A stretch of DNA of 64,000 nt from Thiomicrorhabdus cannonii (GCF_013391695.1 NZ_JACBGH010000003.1:186001-250000), one strand, 5' to 3'; numbered from the stretch's first letter, positions 28,157 to 41,139 are shown. Program-made: numbers and translations. The notes: generated by a model from the letters alone, not told the origin.

Positions 28157-28185
28157 GGCTGGTGCTTTTATAGTGCCGGCCTTTT
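28157..28185 (+). terminator. attenuator-like hairpin between rplL and rpoB
   Basis: GGCTGGTGC (28157-28165) pairs with GTGCCGGCC (28173-28181) using three G-T wobbles, then TTTT. A partial terminator at this position, lowering rpoBC relative to ribosomal proteins, is known in E. coli. The rest of the 196-bp spacer has a GCTGTC/GACAGC hairpin and an AATGGC/GCCATT hairpin near rpoB. Confidence 0.65.
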
Positions 28186-28316
28186 CGCGTTTTAACAGTG
28201 TGTAAAATTGTGTTAGTAAATTGTGGATAAGATGCACTGCGCTACTACAGTTTTATGCATTCCTAATGGCGAAGTGGCCATTTAATCTCCTGGCAATTTT
28301 AGCGTCGAGGTAAACG

Positions 28317-31300
28317 ATGACTTATTCTTTGACTGAAAAGAAACGTGTCCGTAAAAATTTTGCGACCCGTTCTTCTATTCTTGAAGTACCCTATTTGCTG
28401 TCTCTGCAAAAAGGTTCTTTCCGTGATTTCCTGCAAATGGAAAAAAAACCATTAGAGCGTGACAATTTGGGTTTGCATGCCGCGTTCGCATCGGTTTTTC
28501 CTATCCGTGGTGTTGCAGGCACTGCTGACTTGGAATACGTCAGCTATCACATGGGACAGCCGGAATTTGATGTTAAGGAATGTAAACAGCGCGGTGTGAC
28601 TTATGCAGCCCCGCTACGCGTCAAAATGCGCTTGGTTATCTATGATAAGGATGCACCGGTTGGCAAGCGTCCTGTTAAGGATGTCAAAGAGCAAGAAGTC
28701 TATTTGGGTGATATTCCGTTGATGACGGAAAACGGTACCTTTGTTATTAATGGTACCGAGCGTGTTATCGTCACGCAGCTGCACCGTTCTCCTGGTGTTA
28801 TCTTTGATGATGACAAAGGTAAATCACACTCATCCGGTAAGCTGCTGTTCAATGCTCGCATCATTCCATACCGTGGTTCATGGTTGGATTTTGAATTCGA
28901 TCACAATGATTGCCTGTTCACGCGTATCGACCGCCGTCGTAAGTTGCCGGTTTCCGTATTGCTGCGCGCCATGGGTTACAGCAATGAAGAAATTTTGAAT
29001 GCCTTTTTTGAGCATAACGTCATCACTGTCAACAAAGGCAAGTTTGAACTGGCTTTGAATGTTGAGCAGTTGAAAGGCCAAACGGCAGCGTTTGATATCG
29101 TGCATGATGGCAAAGCCATTGTAGAAACAGGTAAGAAGATTACTGCTCGTACCGTTAAGCAGATCACCGATGCCGGTATTAAAACCGTTATGGTGCCAAA
29201 TGAGTACTTGCTTGGAAAAGTCCTGGCTTCCGGCATCATGGACTCTTCAACCGGCGAACTGGTTGCACAGGCTAATGATGTGCTAACAATGGATTTGATC
29301 GAGAAAATCTCTCTGATCAACAAGCAGCAAATCAAGGTACTTTTCATTGATGAACTTGAGAATGGACCTTACATCTCCGATACGCTGAATCTGGATACTA
29401 CAACTTCACAACTGGAAGCGCAGATTGAAATTTACCGCATGATGCGTCCAGGCGAACCACCAACGAAAGAGTCTTCTGAAGCGTTGTTCGAAAGCTTGTT
29501 CTTCGACGAAAGCCGCTATGACCTTTCTGCGGTAGGCCGCATGAAGTTGAACCGCCGCTTGGGCCGTAAAGAAAACCAAGGTTCAGGTGTTCTTGAGAAA
29601 GAAGATATCATCGAAGTTATCCGCGAGTTGATCAATATCCGTAACGGTTTGAGCATGGTGGATGATATTGATACGCTGGGCAACCGTCGTATCCGTGCTG
29701 TCGGTGAAATGGCTGAGAACGCTTTCCGCGTTGGTTTGGTGCGTGTGGAACGTGCGGTTAAAGAGCGTCTGAATCAGGCTGAGTCTGATGGTCTGATGCC
29801 TCAGGATTTGATTAATGCCAAGCCTGTTTCCGCTGCGATCAAAGAGTTTTTTGGCTCTTCGCAGTTGTCACAATTCATGGATCAAGTCAACCCGCTATCG
29901 GAAGTCACCCATAAGCGCCGTGTTTCTGCATTGGGGCCAGGCGGTCTGACGCGTGAGCGCGCGGGCTTCGAGGTGCGTGACGTTCACCCGACGCACTATG
30001 GTCGTGTATGTCCAATCGAAACGCCAGAGGGTCCAAACATCGGTTTGATCAACACGCTGGCGATTTATGCGAAGACCAATGAATATGGCTTCCTGGAAAC
30101 CCCTTACCGTAAAGTGGTAGATGGGCAGGTGACTGATGAAGTGGAATATGTTTCTGCTATCGATGAAGCACAGTATGTGATCGCACAGGCTTCGGCTAAG
30201 TTGGACGCGGATAACCGCTTTGTAGAAAGCCTGGTTTCTGCACGTCATCAGAATGAATTTACCCTGTCTTCATCTAAAGACGTTGACTATATGGATGTGT
30301 CGCCACAACAGATCGTATCTGTTGCGGCATCACTGATTCCGTTCCTGGAGCACGATGATGCTAACCGTGCCCTGATGGGTTCTAACATGCAACGTCAGGC
30401 TGTTCCTACGCTGCGTGCTGAAAAGCCATTGGTGGGCACAGGGATCGAGCGTACTGTGGCGATCGATTCGGGTGTAACCGTGGTCGCCGAGCGTGGCGGT
30501 GAGGTTGTTTCTGCCGATGCGGCGCGTATTGTGGTGCGTGTGAATGCAGATGAGATCAAAACCGGTGAAACCGGTGTGGATATCTACAACCTGGTTAAGT
30601 ATCAGCGTTCTAACCAGAATACCTGTATTAATCAGAAGCCTGTCGTCAAATCAGGTGATTTGGTGGCGCGCGGTGACGTATTGGCTGACGGTCCTTCAAC
30701 CGATTTGGGTGAATTGGCTTTGGGTCAGAACATGCGTATCGCCTTCATGCCTTGGAATGGTTATAACTTCGAAGACTCGATTTTGATTTCCGAGCGCGTT
30801 GTTCAGGAAGATCGCTATACCACCATTCACATCGAAGAATTGACCTGTTTGGCGCGTGATACCAAATTGGGACCGGAAGAGATTACGGCGGATATTCCTA
30901 ACGTAGGTGAAGCTGCGCTGGCTCGTTTGGACGAGTGCGGTATCGTTTACGTCGGTGCGGAAGTCAAGCAGGGCGATATCCTGGTCGGTAAGGTCACGCC
31001 TAAAGGCGAAACCCAGCTGACACCGGAAGAAAAACTGCTGCGCGCGATTTTCGGTGAAAAGGCTTCTGATGTTAAGGATACCTCTTTGCGCGTTGGTAAA
31101 GGTGTAGAGGGTACGGTAATTGATGTACAGGTCTTCACGCGTGAAGGCGTCCAAAAAGATGCCCGTGCTTTGGCGATTCAGGAAGAAGAACTGACTTCGA
31201 TCCGTAAGGATATTGACGAGCAATACAAGATCCTGCGTGAAGATATGCTGGATCGTATCGCATCCATGCTGGATGGCAAAAAGCTGGTTGATGGGACCAA

Positions 31301-32375
31301 GATTACCGCTGAATTCCTGGCAGGCATTGCGCAGGATAAGTGGTTCTCTTTGAATGTTGATGATGCCGATGTGGTTCGTCAGCTGGAAATGATGGAAGCG
31401 CAATTGAAGCAGAAGCGTGCTGAGTTGAACGATGCTTACGAAGAGAAGCGCAAGAAACTCAGCCAGGGCGACGATTTGGCGCCGGGCGTTTCTAAAATGG
31501 TTAAGGTTTACGTTGCGATCAAGCGCCGTATCCAGCCTGGTGACAAGATGGCTGGTCGTCACGGTAACAAAGGTGTTATCTCGCGTATCTGCCCGGTTGA
31601 GGACATGCCGTACGATGAAACAGGCCGGCCTGTTGACATTTGTTTGAACCCGCTGGGTGTACCTTCGCGTATGAACGTCGGTCAGATCCTAGAGGTTCAT
31701 TTGGGTCTGGCTGCCGAGGGGCTTGGTAAGAAAATTGATGCCATGCTGCAACAGCAGGCTGACATCAAAGAGATTCGTAGCTTCCTGGATAAGATTTACA
31801 ACGACACTCAGGGTCAGGGCGTAGACTTCAAAGCGTTTACCGACAAAGAGATTGTTGAACTGGCGAACAACCTGAAGAAAGGGGTTCCTTTGGCTTCTCC
31901 GGTATTCGACGGGGCGTCAGAAGGCCAGATCAAGGCGTTGCTACGCTTGGCAGACATGCCGGAATCAGGCCAGATGAAGCTGTTTGACGGTTTGACCGGT
32001 CAGGAGTTCGATCGTCCTGTGACGGTGGGCTACATGTACTATCTGAAACTGAACCACTTGGTCGACGACAAGATGCACGCGCGTTCAACCGGTCCATACA
32101 GTCTGGTTACGCAGCAGCCGTTGGGCGGTAAAGCGCAGTTCGGTGGCCAGCGTTTCGGTGAGATGGAGGTGTGGGCACTGGAAGCATACGGTGCTGCCTT
32201 CACGCTGCAAGAAATGTTGACTGTTAAGTCGGACGACCTGAATGGCCGTACGCGCATGTATAAAAACATCGTGGATGGTAATGAATATATGGAGCCGGGC
32301 ATGCCTGAGTCGTTCAGCGTATTGCGTAAAGAGATTCGCGCCCTAGGTATTGATATTGAGTTGGAGCAAGACTAA
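28317..32375 (+). CDS. rpoB: DNA-directed RNA polymerase subunit beta
   Basis: Large catalytic subunit of RNA polymerase. 1352 aa (E. coli 1342). The rifampicin pocket around residues 500-570 reads [32 protein letters not shown] and is wild type. Other landmarks are [42 protein letters not shown] and the C-terminal [22 protein letters not shown] (key [14 protein letters not shown]). It overlaps the rpoC start by 1 nt. A perfect 16-bp palindrome of the window's repeat (31619-31634) is embedded at the codons for ETGRPV. Confidence 0.99.
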   Translation: MTYSLTEKKRVRKNFATRSSILEVPYLLSLQKGSFRDFLQMEKKPLERDNLGLHAAFASVFPIRGVAGTADLEYVSYHMGQPEFDVKECKQRGVTYAAPLRVKMRLVIYDKDAPVGKRPVKDVKEQEVYLGDIPLMTENGTFVINGTERVIVTQLHRSPGVIFDDDKGKSHSSGKLLFNARIIPYRGSWLDFEFDHNDCLFTRIDRRRKLPVSVLLRAMGYSNEEILNAFFEHNVITVNKGKFELALNVEQLKGQTAAFDIVHDGKAIVETGKKITARTVKQITDAGIKTVMVPNEYLLGKVLASGIMDSSTGELVAQANDVLTMDLIEKISLINKQQIKVLFIDELENGPYISDTLNLDTTTSQLEAQIEIYRMMRPGEPPTKESSEALFESLFFDESRYDLSAVGRMKLNRRLGRKENQGSGVLEKEDIIEVIRELINIRNGLSMVDDIDTLGNRRIRAVGEMAENAFRVGLVRVERAVKERLNQAESDGLMPQDLINAKPVSAAIKEFFGSSQLSQFMDQVNPLSEVTHKRRVSALGPGGLTRERAGFEVRDVHPTHYGRVCPIETPEGPNIGLINTLAIYAKTNEYGFLETPYRKVVDGQVTDEVEYVSAIDEAQYVIAQASAKLDADNRFVESLVSARHQNEFTLSSSKDVDYMDVSPQQIVSVAASLIPFLEHDDANRALMGSNMQRQAVPTLRAEKPLVGTGIERTVAIDSGVTVVAERGGEVVSADAARIVVRVNADEIKTGETGVDIYNLVKYQRSNQNTCINQKPVVKSGDLVARGDVLADGPSTDLGELALGQNMRIAFMPWNGYNFEDSILISERVVQEDRYTTIHIEELTCLARDTKLGPEEITADIPNVGEAALARLDECGIVYVGAEVKQGDILVGKVTPKGETQLTPEEKLLRAIFGEKASDVKDTSLRVGKGVEGTVIDVQVFTREGVQKDARALAIQEEELTSIRKDIDEQYKILREDMLDRIASMLDGKKLVDGTKITAEFLAGIAQDKWFSLNVDDADVVRQLEMMEAQLKQKRAELNDAYEEKRKKLSQGDDLAPGVSKMVKVYVAIKRRIQPGDKMAGRHGNKGVISRICPVEDMPYDETGRPVDICLNPLGVPSRMNVGQILEVHLGLAAEGLGKKIDAMLQQQADIKEIRSFLDKIYNDTQGQGVDFKAFTDKEIVELANNLKKGVPLASPVFDGASEGQIKALLRLADMPESGQMKLFDGLTGQEFDRPVTVGYMYYLKLNHLVDDKMHARSTGPYSLVTQQPLGGKAQFGGQRFGEMEVWALEAYGAAFTLQEMLTVKSDDLNGRTRMYKNIVDGNEYMEPGMPESFSVLRKEIRALGIDIELEQD
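31619..31634. repeat. palindromic double repeat inside rpoB
   Basis: AACAGGCCGGCCTGTT is a perfect 16-bp palindrome made of two overlapping copies of the 10-base repeat core in opposite directions (31619-31628 forward, 31625-31634 reverse). It lies in a well-conserved coding segment. Confidence 0.8.
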
Positions 32376-35300
32376 TGAAAGATTTACTCGGTTTTCTGAA
32401 AAAACAAAACGTATCAAGTGACTTTGATGCGATCAAGGTATCGCTTGCTTCACCGGAGAAAATTCGTTCTTGGTCCTATGGCGAAGTTAAAAAGCCGGAA
32501 ACCATTAACTACCGCACGTTCAAGCCTGAGCGTGACGGTTTGTTCTGTGCCAAGATCTTCGGACCTATTCGCGATTATGAGTGCTTGTGCGGTAAGTACA
32601 AGCGCTTGAAGCACCGCGGCGTAATCTGTGAGAAGTGTGGCGTAGAAGTCACGCAATCTAAAGTACGTCGCGAGCGCATGGGTCATATCGACCTGGCGAC
32701 TTCGGTTGCCCATATCTGGTTCTTGAAGTCACTGCCATCCCGTATCGGTTTGATGTTGGACATGACGCTGAAAGAAATTGAAGCGGTATTGTATTTTGAA
32801 GCGTTTATGGTCGTTGATCCTGGTCTGACTCCACTTGAACCTTGGCAGTTGCTGTCTGAAGAAGAGTATTTGGACGCGCTGGACGAGTACGGCGACGAGT
32901 TTGAAGCGCAAATGGGTGCGGATGCCATCAAGAAGATGTTGCAGGCGATTGACCTGCAAACTGAGGCGGTTCGTTTGCGCGAAGAGTTGGAAAGTACCAA
33001 TTCTGAAACCAAGCAGAAGAAAATCACCAAGCGTTTGAAACTGATTGAATCGTTTATCTCTTCCGGCAACCGTCCGGAATGGATGATTTTGGACGTGCTG
33101 CCTGTATTGCCGCCTGAGTTGCGTCCGCTGGTTCCGCTGGATGGTGGCCGTTTCGCGACATCTGATTTGAATGATCTGTACCGCCGCGTAATCAACCGTA
33201 ACAACCGTTTGAAGCGTCTGTTGGATTTGATGGCTCCGGACATCATCGTGCGTAACGAAAAACGTATGTTGCAGGAGGCTGTGGATTCGTTATTGGATAA
33301 CGGTCGTCGCGGTCGTGCCGTAACGGGTACCAACAAGCGTCAGCTGAAGTCACTGGCGGATATGATCAAAGGTAAACAAGGTCGTTTCCGTCAGAACCTG
33401 CTAGGTAAGCGTGTTGACTACTCCGGCCGTTCGGTTATCGTGGTTGGCCCGACACTGCGTTTGCATCAGTGCGGTCTGCCTAAGAAGATGGCGTTGGAAC
33501 TGTTCAAGCCTTTCATTTTCAGCAAGCTGCAAAAGCGCGGGCTGTCGCCTACCATTAAAGCGGCTAAGAAAATGGTTGAGCAGGGACTGCCGGAAGTTTG
33601 GGACGTACTGGATGAGGTTATCCGTGAGCACCCAGTTCTGCTGAACCGTGCGCCAACACTTCACCGTCTGGGTATTCAAGCGTTTGAACCGGTACTGATT
33701 GAAGGTAAAGCGATCAACTTGCACCCATTGGTGTGTTCGGCATTTAACGCCGACTTCGACGGTGACCAGATGGCGGTTCACGTACCGCTGTCTTTGGAAG
33801 CTCAGTTGGAAGCGCGTACCTTGATGATGTCAACGAACAACCTGTTGTCACCTGCAAACGGTGATCCGATCATCGTTCCTTCGCAGGACGTTGTATTGGG
33901 ATTGTATTACATCACCCGCGAGCGTATTAATGCCATGGGTGAAGGTAAGGCTTTCTCCAACTGGCAGGAAGTGGAACGTGCGTTGCAAGCGAAAGTGGTG
34001 CATCTGCATACTAAAATCAAGTTGAAAGTCGAAGAAACGGTCATTGATGAAAATGGTGTGGAATCGGTCAGTTCACGTATTGTTGACACCACTGCGGGTC
34101 GCGCGTTGCTATGCCGAATTCTGCCGAAAGGTTTGAGCTTTGATTTGTTGAACGTCAATATGACGAAAAAGAATATCAGCTCGGTGTTGAACACTTGCTA
34201 CCGTGTGTTGGGGCCAAAAGAGACGGTTATTTTTGCCGACCAGCTGATGTATGCCGGTTTCAAATGGTCAACGCTGGCAGGCTTGTCCTTCTGTTCGGAT
34301 GACATGTTGATTCCAGAAGCCAAAGCGGAAATCATTGCGCGTGCTGAAAATCAGGTGGCTGAAATCCAAGGACAGTTTGCACAAGGTCTGGTAACAGACG
34401 GCGAACGCTACAACAAAGTCGTCGATATTTGGTCACATACCAACGAGTTGGTGACTAAGTCGATGATGGAAGAGCTTCAGTATGAGAAGGTGGTGGATCG
34501 CGAAGGCAAGGAAGTTCAGCAAACCTCGTTTAACTCCGTCTACATGATGGCCGACTCGGGCGCTCGTGGTAGCGTCGCGCAGATGCGTCAGTTGGGTGGT
34601 ATGCGTGGTCTGATGGCCAAGCCGGACGGATCGATCATCGAAACACCGATTACCGCTAACTTCCGTGAAGGTTTGAACGTACTACAGTACTTCATCTCGA
34701 CGCACGGTGCGCGTAAAGGTTTGGCGGATACGGCATTGAAAACCGCAAACTCCGGTTATTTGACGCGTCGTTTGGTTGACGTTGCTCAGGATGTGGTGGT
34801 TACCGAGCCTGATTGCGGTACGGATACCGGTATTCTGATGACTGCCCATGTTGAGGGTGGCGATGTGGTTGAAACGTTGCGTGACCGTGTACTAGGTCGT
34901 ATCAACAACAAGGATGTCATGGCTACCGATGGAAGCTTGCTGATTCCTAAGGGCACATTGTTGGACGAGAAGTGGGTTAACCTGATTGATGAAAACGGTG
35001 TTGATCACGTCTATGTACGTTCTCCGATGACGTGTGAAACACGCTTCGGTATCTGTCAGCAATGTTATGGTCGCGATTTGGCGCGTGGTCACCTGGTTAA
35101 CATGGGTGAAGCGGTCGGTGTTATGGCTGCTCAATCCATCGGTGAGCCGGGAACTCAGTTGACCATGCGTACGTTCCACATCGGTGGTACGGCGTCCGGT
35201 TCATCTGCGCAGAGTCAGATCGAAGTTCGCCACACCGGTACGGCCAAGTGGTTCAACCTGAAAACGATTACTAACTCAGATAAGCAAATCGTGGTGACAT

Positions 35301-36622
35301 CACGTTCTGGTGAGGTGTCGATTGCCGACGAGTCTGGACGTGAGAAAGAACGTTATAAGATCACTTACGGTGCTGTATTGTCAGTAGCAGATGGTGGTGC
35401 AGTAAAAGCTGGCGATATTCTGGCTCAATGGGATCCACATACGCACCCTGTTATTACGGAAGTGGGCGGTAACGTCCAATTCGGTAACTTTGAGGGGACG
35501 GTTGAGGAGATTGTTGATGAATTGACCGGTCTGACCACGCACGTGGTTAAAAACGCCAAAGAGCGTGCTGCTTCTGCCAAAGAGATCAGGCCTTATGTCA
35601 TGCTTGTCGATGCTGCCGGTGAGTCGGTTTGCTTCCCAGGCACACAAACACCTGCTATCTACTATCTGCCAGAGAACAGTATTGTTGTCGTGCAGGGGAA
35701 TACGACCGTAGGTGCGGGTGATGTTTTGGCACGTATCCCGCAAGCAAGCTCGAAAACTAAAGATATCACCGGTGGTCTGCCACGTGTTGCTGACTTGTTC
35801 GAAGCGCGTCAGCCGAAAGAGCCGGCCATTATGGCGGAGGTTTCGGGTGTAGTTGGTTTCGGTAAAGAAACCAAAGGCAAACAGCGCCTGATCATTACCC
35901 AGGACAGTGGTGAGCAATACGAAACGTTGATTCCGAAATGGCGTAGTGTTGCCGTATTCGAGGGTGAGCGAGTCGAGCGCGGTGATGTGATTGTTGAAGG
36001 GAATCCAAACCCTCACGATATCTTGCGTCTGTTGGGTATCGAAAAGCTGGCTGAATACATCGTTGATGAAGTTCAGGATGTTTACCGTCTGCAAGGCGTT
36101 AAGATCAACGACAAGCACATCGAAACGATTGTTCGTCAGATGCTGCGTAAAGTCGAGGTTAAGAGCCCAGGTGATACTGGCCTGATCAAAGGTGAGCAGA
36201 CTGAGTACTCTCGCGTGATCGAGTTGAACGAGAAGGCGCGCGCTGAAGGCAAGGTTGAAGCCAGCTATGAGCGTGTGTTGTTGGGTATCACCAAAGCGTC
36301 TTTGGCGACAGAGTCATTTATCTCGGCAGCGTCCTTCCAAGAGACGACTCGAGTGTTGACAGAAGCCGCAGTGAGCGGTAAGCGCGACAAGTTGATCGGT
36401 TTGAAAGAGAACGTCATTGTGGGTCGTTTGATTCCTGCCGGTACTGGTTTTGCTTATCATAAGGCTCGCAAGGCTGCGACTGAGGCAAGCATGAATGAGT
36501 TGAAAGCGTTTATGCGTGTTGATGAAGCCGAAGAAGACCTGAGTGAAATCAATGAACTGATGGATAGCGAAATGATTCTTGAAGAGGGTGCTCTGCAAGA
36601 AGATATGCAAGAAGAGATCTAA
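32375..36622 (+). CDS. rpoC: DNA-directed RNA polymerase subunit beta'
   Basis: Catalytic subunit that binds the active-site magnesium. 1415 aa (E. coli 1407). The N-terminal zinc ribbon is [19 protein letters not shown] in positions 70-88, the active site is [12 protein letters not shown], and the trigger loop/bridge-helix region includes [15 protein letters not shown] and [18 protein letters not shown]. The second zinc site has [15 protein letters not shown]. The start codon overlaps the rpoB stop. The acidic C-terminus ([16 protein letters not shown]) is longer than usual by a few residues. Confidence 0.99.
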   Translation: MKDLLGFLKKQNVSSDFDAIKVSLASPEKIRSWSYGEVKKPETINYRTFKPERDGLFCAKIFGPIRDYECLCGKYKRLKHRGVICEKCGVEVTQSKVRRERMGHIDLATSVAHIWFLKSLPSRIGLMLDMTLKEIEAVLYFEAFMVVDPGLTPLEPWQLLSEEEYLDALDEYGDEFEAQMGADAIKKMLQAIDLQTEAVRLREELESTNSETKQKKITKRLKLIESFISSGNRPEWMILDVLPVLPPELRPLVPLDGGRFATSDLNDLYRRVINRNNRLKRLLDLMAPDIIVRNEKRMLQEAVDSLLDNGRRGRAVTGTNKRQLKSLADMIKGKQGRFRQNLLGKRVDYSGRSVIVVGPTLRLHQCGLPKKMALELFKPFIFSKLQKRGLSPTIKAAKKMVEQGLPEVWDVLDEVIREHPVLLNRAPTLHRLGIQAFEPVLIEGKAINLHPLVCSAFNADFDGDQMAVHVPLSLEAQLEARTLMMSTNNLLSPANGDPIIVPSQDVVLGLYYITRERINAMGEGKAFSNWQEVERALQAKVVHLHTKIKLKVEETVIDENGVESVSSRIVDTTAGRALLCRILPKGLSFDLLNVNMTKKNISSVLNTCYRVLGPKETVIFADQLMYAGFKWSTLAGLSFCSDDMLIPEAKAEIIARAENQVAEIQGQFAQGLVTDGERYNKVVDIWSHTNELVTKSMMEELQYEKVVDREGKEVQQTSFNSVYMMADSGARGSVAQMRQLGGMRGLMAKPDGSIIETPITANFREGLNVLQYFISTHGARKGLADTALKTANSGYLTRRLVDVAQDVVVTEPDCGTDTGILMTAHVEGGDVVETLRDRVLGRINNKDVMATDGSLLIPKGTLLDEKWVNLIDENGVDHVYVRSPMTCETRFGICQQCYGRDLARGHLVNMGEAVGVMAAQSIGEPGTQLTMRTFHIGGTASGSSAQSQIEVRHTGTAKWFNLKTITNSDKQIVVTSRSGEVSIADESGREKERYKITYGAVLSVADGGAVKAGDILAQWDPHTHPVITEVGGNVQFGNFEGTVEEIVDELTGLTTHVVKNAKERAASAKEIRPYVMLVDAAGESVCFPGTQTPAIYYLPENSIVVVQGNTTVGAGDVLARIPQASSKTKDITGGLPRVADLFEARQPKEPAIMAEVSGVVGFGKETKGKQRLIITQDSGEQYETLIPKWRSVAVFEGERVERGDVIVEGNPNPHDILRLLGIEKLAEYIVDEVQDVYRLQGVKINDKHIETIVRQMLRKVEVKSPGDTGLIKGEQTEYSRVIELNEKARAEGKVEASYERVLLGITKASLATESFISAASFQETTRVLTEAAVSGKRDKLIGLKENVIVGRLIPAGTGFAYHKARKAATEASMNELKAFMRVDEAEEDLSEINELMDSEMILEEGALQEDMQEEI

Positions 36623-36650
36623 ATCAAATAATAAATTCAAGCATTTATGC

Positions 36651-36679
36651 TTGACTTATTAGATTAAGAAATCTAAAAT
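36651..36679 (+). promoter_or_regulatory. promoter of the str operon (rpsL)
   Basis: TTGACT (36651-36656), a 17-bp spacer, then TAAAAT (36674-36679). Transcription would begin near 36686, right at the base of a strong hairpin. Confidence 0.75.
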
Positions 36680-36689
36680 TCCAGACCTT

Positions 36690-36720
36690 ATCTGCGGCCT
36701 AATCGGCCGCAGATTTGTTT
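36690..36720 (+). terminator. hairpin at the rpoC/str operon boundary
   Basis: ATCTGCGGCC (36690-36699) pairs perfectly with GGCCGCAGAT (36705-36714) and is followed by TTGTTTTT. It looks like the rpoBC terminator, but the rpsL promoter lies upstream of it, so str transcripts also carry this hairpin at their 5' end. Confidence 0.8.
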
Positions 36721-36755
36721 TTATGTAAGAGTTAATCTCAAATTGGAGAAAATCA

Positions 36756-37133
36756 ATGGCGACTATTAACCAGTTGGTGCGTAAGCCGCGTAAAGATAAG
36801 CGTAAGATATCTAACGTTGCTGCGTTGCAGGCTTGTCCTCAACGTCGTGGTGTTTGTACGCGTGTTTATACAACAACCCCTAAGAAGCCAAACTCTGCTC
36901 TGCGTAAAGTTGCGCGTGTACGTTTAACGAACGGTTATGAGGTTTCAACCTATATCGGTGGTGAAGGCCATAACCTGCAAGAACACTCGGTTATCCTTAT
37001 CCGTGGTGGTCGTGTAAAAGACTTGCCTGGTGTACGTTACCACACAGTGCGCGGTGCTCTAGACTGCGCAGGTGTTGCGAATCGTAAACAAGGTCGTTCT
37101 AAGTACGGTGCGAAGCGTCCTAAGGCTAAGTAA
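36756..37133 (+). CDS. rpsL: 30S ribosomal protein S12
   Basis: Decoding-centre protein. 125 aa. The streptomycin-sensitive form is seen: the lysine in [15 protein letters not shown] and the [14 protein letters not shown] loop (site of the conserved aspartate that is methylthiolated in many bacteria). TTGGAGAA precedes the ATG. First gene of rpsL-rpsG-fusA-tuf. Confidence 0.99.
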   Translation: MATINQLVRKPRKDKRKISNVAALQACPQRRGVCTRVYTTTPKKPNSALRKVARVRLTNGYEVSTYIGGEGHNLQEHSVILIRGGRVKDLPGVRYHTVRGALDCAGVANRKQGRSKYGAKRPKAK

Positions 37134-37191
37134 TAAAGTCTTAACATACGCTTGGCAGTTTTAGTGTTAATTTATACCGGAAGAGTTCAGA

Positions 37192-37665
37192 ATGGCTAGA
37201 AGAAGAGAAATACCAAAGCGTCAGGTTTTGCCTGATCCTAAGTTTGGTGATGTTACGTTGACTAAATTTGTCAACATGTTGATGGTAAGCGGTAAAAAAG
37301 CCGTTGCCGAAAAAATTGTTTATGGTGCTTTGGATGTAGTTGTTGAGCGTAAAAAAGGTGGCGACCCAGTTGCTATCCTAAGAGATGCGCTTGATAACGT
37401 TGGACCAATGGTTGAAGTTAAGTCACGCCGTGTAGGTGGTGCCACTTACCAAGTACCTGTTGAAGTAAGACCAGAGCGTAAAATGGCTTTGGCTATGCGT
37501 TGGTTGGTTGATGCCGCCAGAAAGCGTAGCGAAAAAGGCATGATGCTAAGATTGGCCGGTGAGTTGTCAGACGCACTGGAGAATCGCGGTTCTGCAATCA
37601 AGAAAAAAGAAGATACCCATCGAATGGCCGAAGCCAACAAGGCTTTCTCGCACTTCCGTTGGTAA
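37192..37665 (+). CDS. rpsG: 30S ribosomal protein S7
   Basis: Nucleates assembly of the 30S head and can repress the str operon in E. coli. 157 aa. Conserved are [37 protein letters not shown] (key [10 protein letters not shown]), [17 protein letters not shown]-like [12 protein letters not shown] and [16 protein letters not shown] lies before the start. It is 62 bp from fusA. Confidence 0.99.
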   Translation: MARRREIPKRQVLPDPKFGDVTLTKFVNMLMVSGKKAVAEKIVYGALDVVVERKKGGDPVAILRDALDNVGPMVEVKSRRVGGATYQVPVEVRPERKMALAMRWLVDAARKRSEKGMMLRLAGELSDALENRGSAIKKKEDTHRMAEANKAFSHFRW

Positions 37666-37727
37666 TCAGATTTGGGGCCCGGTTACGGGCCTTTATTGTT
37701 TTGGCATTTAATTAAAGGTTAATTAAA

Positions 37728-39830
37728 GTGGCACGTACAACTCCTATTGAGCGTTACCGTAATATCGGTATTTCTGCTCACATCGATGCTGGTAAAACCA
37801 CGACCACTGAGCGTGTTTTGTTCTATACAGGTGTTTCTCACAAGATTGGTGAGGTGCATGATGGTGGTGCAACCATGGACTGGATGGCGCAGGAACAAGA
37901 GCGCGGTATCACAATCACATCAGCAGCAACTACCTGTTTCTGGAGCGGGATGGACCGTTCATTTGCTCAACACCGTATCAACATTATCGATACCCCAGGC
38001 CACGTTGACTTCACTATCGAAGTAGAGCGTTCAATGCGTGTATTGGACGGTGCTTGTATGGTTTATTGTGCAGTTGGTGGGGTTCAGCCTCAGTCAGAAA
38101 CTGTATGGCGTCAGGCTAACAAATATGAAGTACCTCGTATTGCATTCGTAAACAAGATGGACCGTTCAGGTGCAAACTTCTATAACGTAGAAGAGCAAAT
38201 GCGTTCACGTCTTGGTGCAAACCCTGTACCAATTCAAATCCCGATCGGGGCTGAAGACACCTTTACCGGCGTGGTTGATTTGTTGAAAATGAAAGCAATC
38301 AACTGGAACGAAGCTGATCAGGGTATGACGTTCACTTATGAAGATATCCCGGCAGATTTGGTTGCTAAGGCTGAAGAGTACCGCACTAACATGATCGAAG
38401 CGGCGGCGGAGTCATCAGAAGAGTTGATGGATAAGTATTTGGGTGGCGATGAGCTGTCTGAAGCGGAAATCAAAGCGGCTCTGCGCGCGCGTACGATCGC
38501 CGGCGAAATCGTTCCGATGATGTGTGGTTCTGCCTTTAAAAACAAAGGTGTGCAGGCTATGTTGGATGCGGTAGTTGACTACCTGCCTTCTCCTGTAGAA
38601 ATTCCTGATACTCCGTGTGAATTGGAAGACGGTACCCCTTCAGCAGTACCTCCAAGTGATGATGCACCATTCTCTGCATTGGCGTTCAAGCTGATGACTG
38701 ACCCTTACGTTGGTTCTTTGACGTTCTTCCGTGTTTACTCAGGTGTTATTAACTCTGGTAGCGGTGTATTGAACTCTGTTAAAGGTAAGCGTGAGCGTAT
38801 CGGCCGTATCGTACAGATGCACGCTAACAACCGTGAAGAATTGACTGAAGTTCGCGCCGGCGATATCGCTGCAGCGATCGGTTTGAAAGATACTACAACG
38901 GGCGACACGCTGTGTGATCCTAACAATGTAGTTATTCTTGAGCGTATGGAATTCCCTGAGCCGGTAATCTCTATCGCGGTTGAGCCTAAGACTAAGAGCG
39001 ACCAAGAGAAGATGGGTATCGCTCTGCAGAAATTGGCTGCAGAAGATCCATCATTCCGTGTTAATACGGATGAAGAAACCGGTCAGACAATTATGTCTGG
39101 TATGGGTGAGCTTCACTTGGAAATCCTGGTTGACCGTATGAAGCGTGAGTTTAACGTTGAAGCTAACGTCGGTGCGCCTCAGGTTTCTTACCGTGAAACG
39201 ATCAAGTCTGCGGTTGAAGCCGAAGGTAAGTTTGTTCGTCAGTCTGGTGGTCGTGGTCAATACGGTCACGTTGTACTGAAGATCGAACCTTCAGAGCCTG
39301 GTGCAGGTTATGAATTCGTTAACGCGATCGTTGGTGGTGTGGTTCCTCGTGAGTACATTCCAGCGGTTGAGAAGGGTGCTAAAGAACAGTTGGAAAACGG
39401 TGTTATCGCCGGTTACCCAATGGTTGACGTTAAGGTTACCCTGACTGACGGTTCATACCATGATGTTGACTCGAACGAAATGGCGTTCCGTGTTGCAGCC
39501 TCTATGGGTATCAAGAACGGTGTAGTAAAAGCTAGCCCAGTTGTTCTTGAGCCAATCATGAGTGTTGAAGTTACTACACCTGAAGACTACATGGGTGACG
39601 TAATGGGTGACTTGAACCGTCGTCGTGGTTTGGTACAGAGCATGGATGACATCCAAGGTGCTAAGTTGTTGAAAGCATTGGTGCCTTTATCCGAGATGTT
39701 TGGTTATGCGACACAGTTGCGTTCATTGACTCAAGGTCGTGCAAGCTATAGTATGACATTTGAAAAATACGCGGATGCGCCTAACAACATCCAAGAAGAA
39801 ATTATCGCCAAGGCGAAAAAAGGTTCTTAA
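37728..39830 (+). CDS. fusA: elongation factor G
   Basis: Ribosomal translocase GTPase. 700 aa (E. coli 704). It starts with GTG at 37728, with AAAGG upstream. G1 is [15 protein letters not shown]2 is in the [12 protein letters not shown] segment, G3 is DTPGHVDFT, and G4 is NKMDRSGA. Domains II-V follow, including [18 protein letters not shown] (key GMGELHLEI) and RGQYGHVVL. Followed by a UUCG-loop terminator and the second tuf gene. Confidence 0.99.
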   Translation: MARTTPIERYRNIGISAHIDAGKTTTTERVLFYTGVSHKIGEVHDGGATMDWMAQEQERGITITSAATTCFWSGMDRSFAQHRINIIDTPGHVDFTIEVERSMRVLDGACMVYCAVGGVQPQSETVWRQANKYEVPRIAFVNKMDRSGANFYNVEEQMRSRLGANPVPIQIPIGAEDTFTGVVDLLKMKAINWNEADQGMTFTYEDIPADLVAKAEEYRTNMIEAAAESSEELMDKYLGGDELSEAEIKAALRARTIAGEIVPMMCGSAFKNKGVQAMLDAVVDYLPSPVEIPDTPCELEDGTPSAVPPSDDAPFSALAFKLMTDPYVGSLTFFRVYSGVINSGSGVLNSVKGKRERIGRIVQMHANNREELTEVRAGDIAAAIGLKDTTTGDTLCDPNNVVILERMEFPEPVISIAVEPKTKSDQEKMGIALQKLAAEDPSFRVNTDEETGQTIMSGMGELHLEILVDRMKREFNVEANVGAPQVSYRETIKSAVEAEGKFVRQSGGRGQYGHVVLKIEPSEPGAGYEFVNAIVGGVVPREYIPAVEKGAKEQLENGVIAGYPMVDVKVTLTDGSYHDVDSNEMAFRVAASMGIKNGVVKASPVVLEPIMSVEVTTPEDYMGDVMGDLNRRRGLVQSMDDIQGAKLLKALVPLSEMFGYATQLRSLTQGRASYSMTFEKYADAPNNIQEEIIAKAKKGS

Positions 39831-39841
39831 TTTTGACAAAT

Positions 39842-39871
39842 AAAGCTTTCACTTCGGTGAAGGCTTTTTTA
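39842..39871 (+). terminator. UUCG-loop terminator between fusA and tufB
   Basis: AAAGCTTTCAC (39842-39852), TTCG tetraloop, GTGAAGGCTTT (39857-39867), then T residues. It probably separates or modulates fusA and tufB expression; tufB starts 18 nt later. Confidence 0.85.
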
Positions 39872-39888
39872 ATAAAGGTGTTTAAACA

Positions 39889-41079
39889 ATGGCAAAAGCT
39901 AAGTTTGAAAGAACGAAACCGCACGTAAACGTTGGAACTATCGGTCACGTTGACCATGGCAAAACAACTCTGACTGCGGCATTGACAATTGTACAAGGTA
40001 AGAAATTTGGTGGTGAAGTTAAAGCTTACGACCAGATCGACAACGCCCCAGAAGAGCGTGAGCGTGGTATCACTATCTCTACAGCACACGTAGAGTACGA
40101 ATCAGAAACACGTCACTACGCACACGTAGACTGCCCAGGCCACGCTGACTATGTTAAAAACATGATCACGGGTGCGGCACAGATGGACGGCGCGATCCTA
40201 GTATGTTCAGCTGCTGATGGCCCAATGCCTCAGACGCGTGAGCACATCCTGCTATCACGTCAGGTAGGTGTACCATACATCGTAGTATTCCTGAACAAAG
40301 CCGACATGGTTGACGACGAAGAGTTGATGGAACTGGTAGAAATGGAAGTTCGCGAACTTCTATCTGACTACGACTTCCCAGGTGATGACACGCCAGTTAT
40401 CAAAGGTTCTGCACTGAAAGCGATCGAAGGCGACCAGTCTGAAATCGGTGAACCAGCTATCGGTCGTTTGATCGAAGCGTTGGACACTTACATCCCAACA
40501 CCAATGCGTGAAACTGACAAGCCATTCCTGATGCCAGTAGAAGACGTATTCTCGATCCAAGGTCGTGGTACGGTTGTAACGGGTCGTATCGAAACAGGTG
40601 TAATCAAAGTTGGTGAAACTGTACAGATCATCGGTATCCGTGATACACAAGAAACAACAGTTACTGGTGTAGAAATGTTCCGTAAGCTGTTGGATCAAGG
40701 TGAAGCGGGCGACAACGTAGGTGTTCTGCTACGTGGTACTAAGCGTGAAGACGTTGAACGTGGTCAAGTATTGGCTCACAAAGGTACTGTTAAGCCTCAC
40801 ACTAAATTCGAAGCTGAAGTATACGTATTGTCAAAAGATGAAGGTGGTCGTCACACGCCATTCTTCAACGGTTACCGTCCACAGTTCTACTTCCGTACTA
40901 CTGACGTAACGGGTGCTTGCCAGTTGCCAGAAGGTATCGAGATGGTAATGCCAGGTGACAACGTACAGATGACTGTAGAGTTGATCAACCCAATCGCCAT
41001 GTCAGAAGGTCTACGTTTCGCGATCCGCGAAGGTGGACGTACTGTTGGTGCGGGTGTTGTTGCGAAAATCATCGAGTAA
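39889..41079 (+). CDS. tufB: elongation factor Tu, copy 2
   Basis: Second EF-Tu gene, 396 aa, protein identical to the copy at 23539. Only four silent base differences occur in 1191 bp, and the flanks differ immediately outside the open frame, consistent with continuing gene conversion between two direct copies 16.35 kb apart. The G motifs are the same as in copy 1. It is the last gene of the str operon. The symbol follows order in this window, not E. coli orthology, where the str-operon copy is tufA. Confidence 0.99.
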   Translation: MAKAKFERTKPHVNVGTIGHVDHGKTTLTAALTIVQGKKFGGEVKAYDQIDNAPEERERGITISTAHVEYESETRHYAHVDCPGHADYVKNMITGAAQMDGAILVCSAADGPMPQTREHILLSRQVGVPYIVVFLNKADMVDDEELMELVEMEVRELLSDYDFPGDDTPVIKGSALKAIEGDQSEIGEPAIGRLIEALDTYIPTPMRETDKPFLMPVEDVFSIQGRGTVVTGRIETGVIKVGETVQIIGIRDTQETTVTGVEMFRKLLDQGEAGDNVGVLLRGTKREDVERGQVLAHKGTVKPHTKFEAEVYVLSKDEGGRHTPFFNGYRPQFYFRTTDVTGACQLPEGIEMVMPGDNVQMTVELINPIAMSEGLRFAIREGGRTVGAGVVAKIIE

Positions 41080-41084
41080 TGCAT

Positions 41085-41107
41085 AGGCCGGATACCCGGC
41101 CTGTTCA
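41085..41107 (-). repeat. repeat-based hairpin after tufB
   Basis: A reverse-strand repeat copy (CCGGCCTGTTCA, 41096-41107) pairs through AGGCCGG (41085-41091) with CCGGCCT (41096-41102) around an ATAC loop. Flanks match the extended repeat (GTAT on one side, AAAAC on the other). It is the only hairpin close to the tufB stop and lacks a T-run. Confidence 0.75.
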
Positions 41108-41139
41108 AAACTAAGTGATTAATAAAAAAGACAAAGTTG

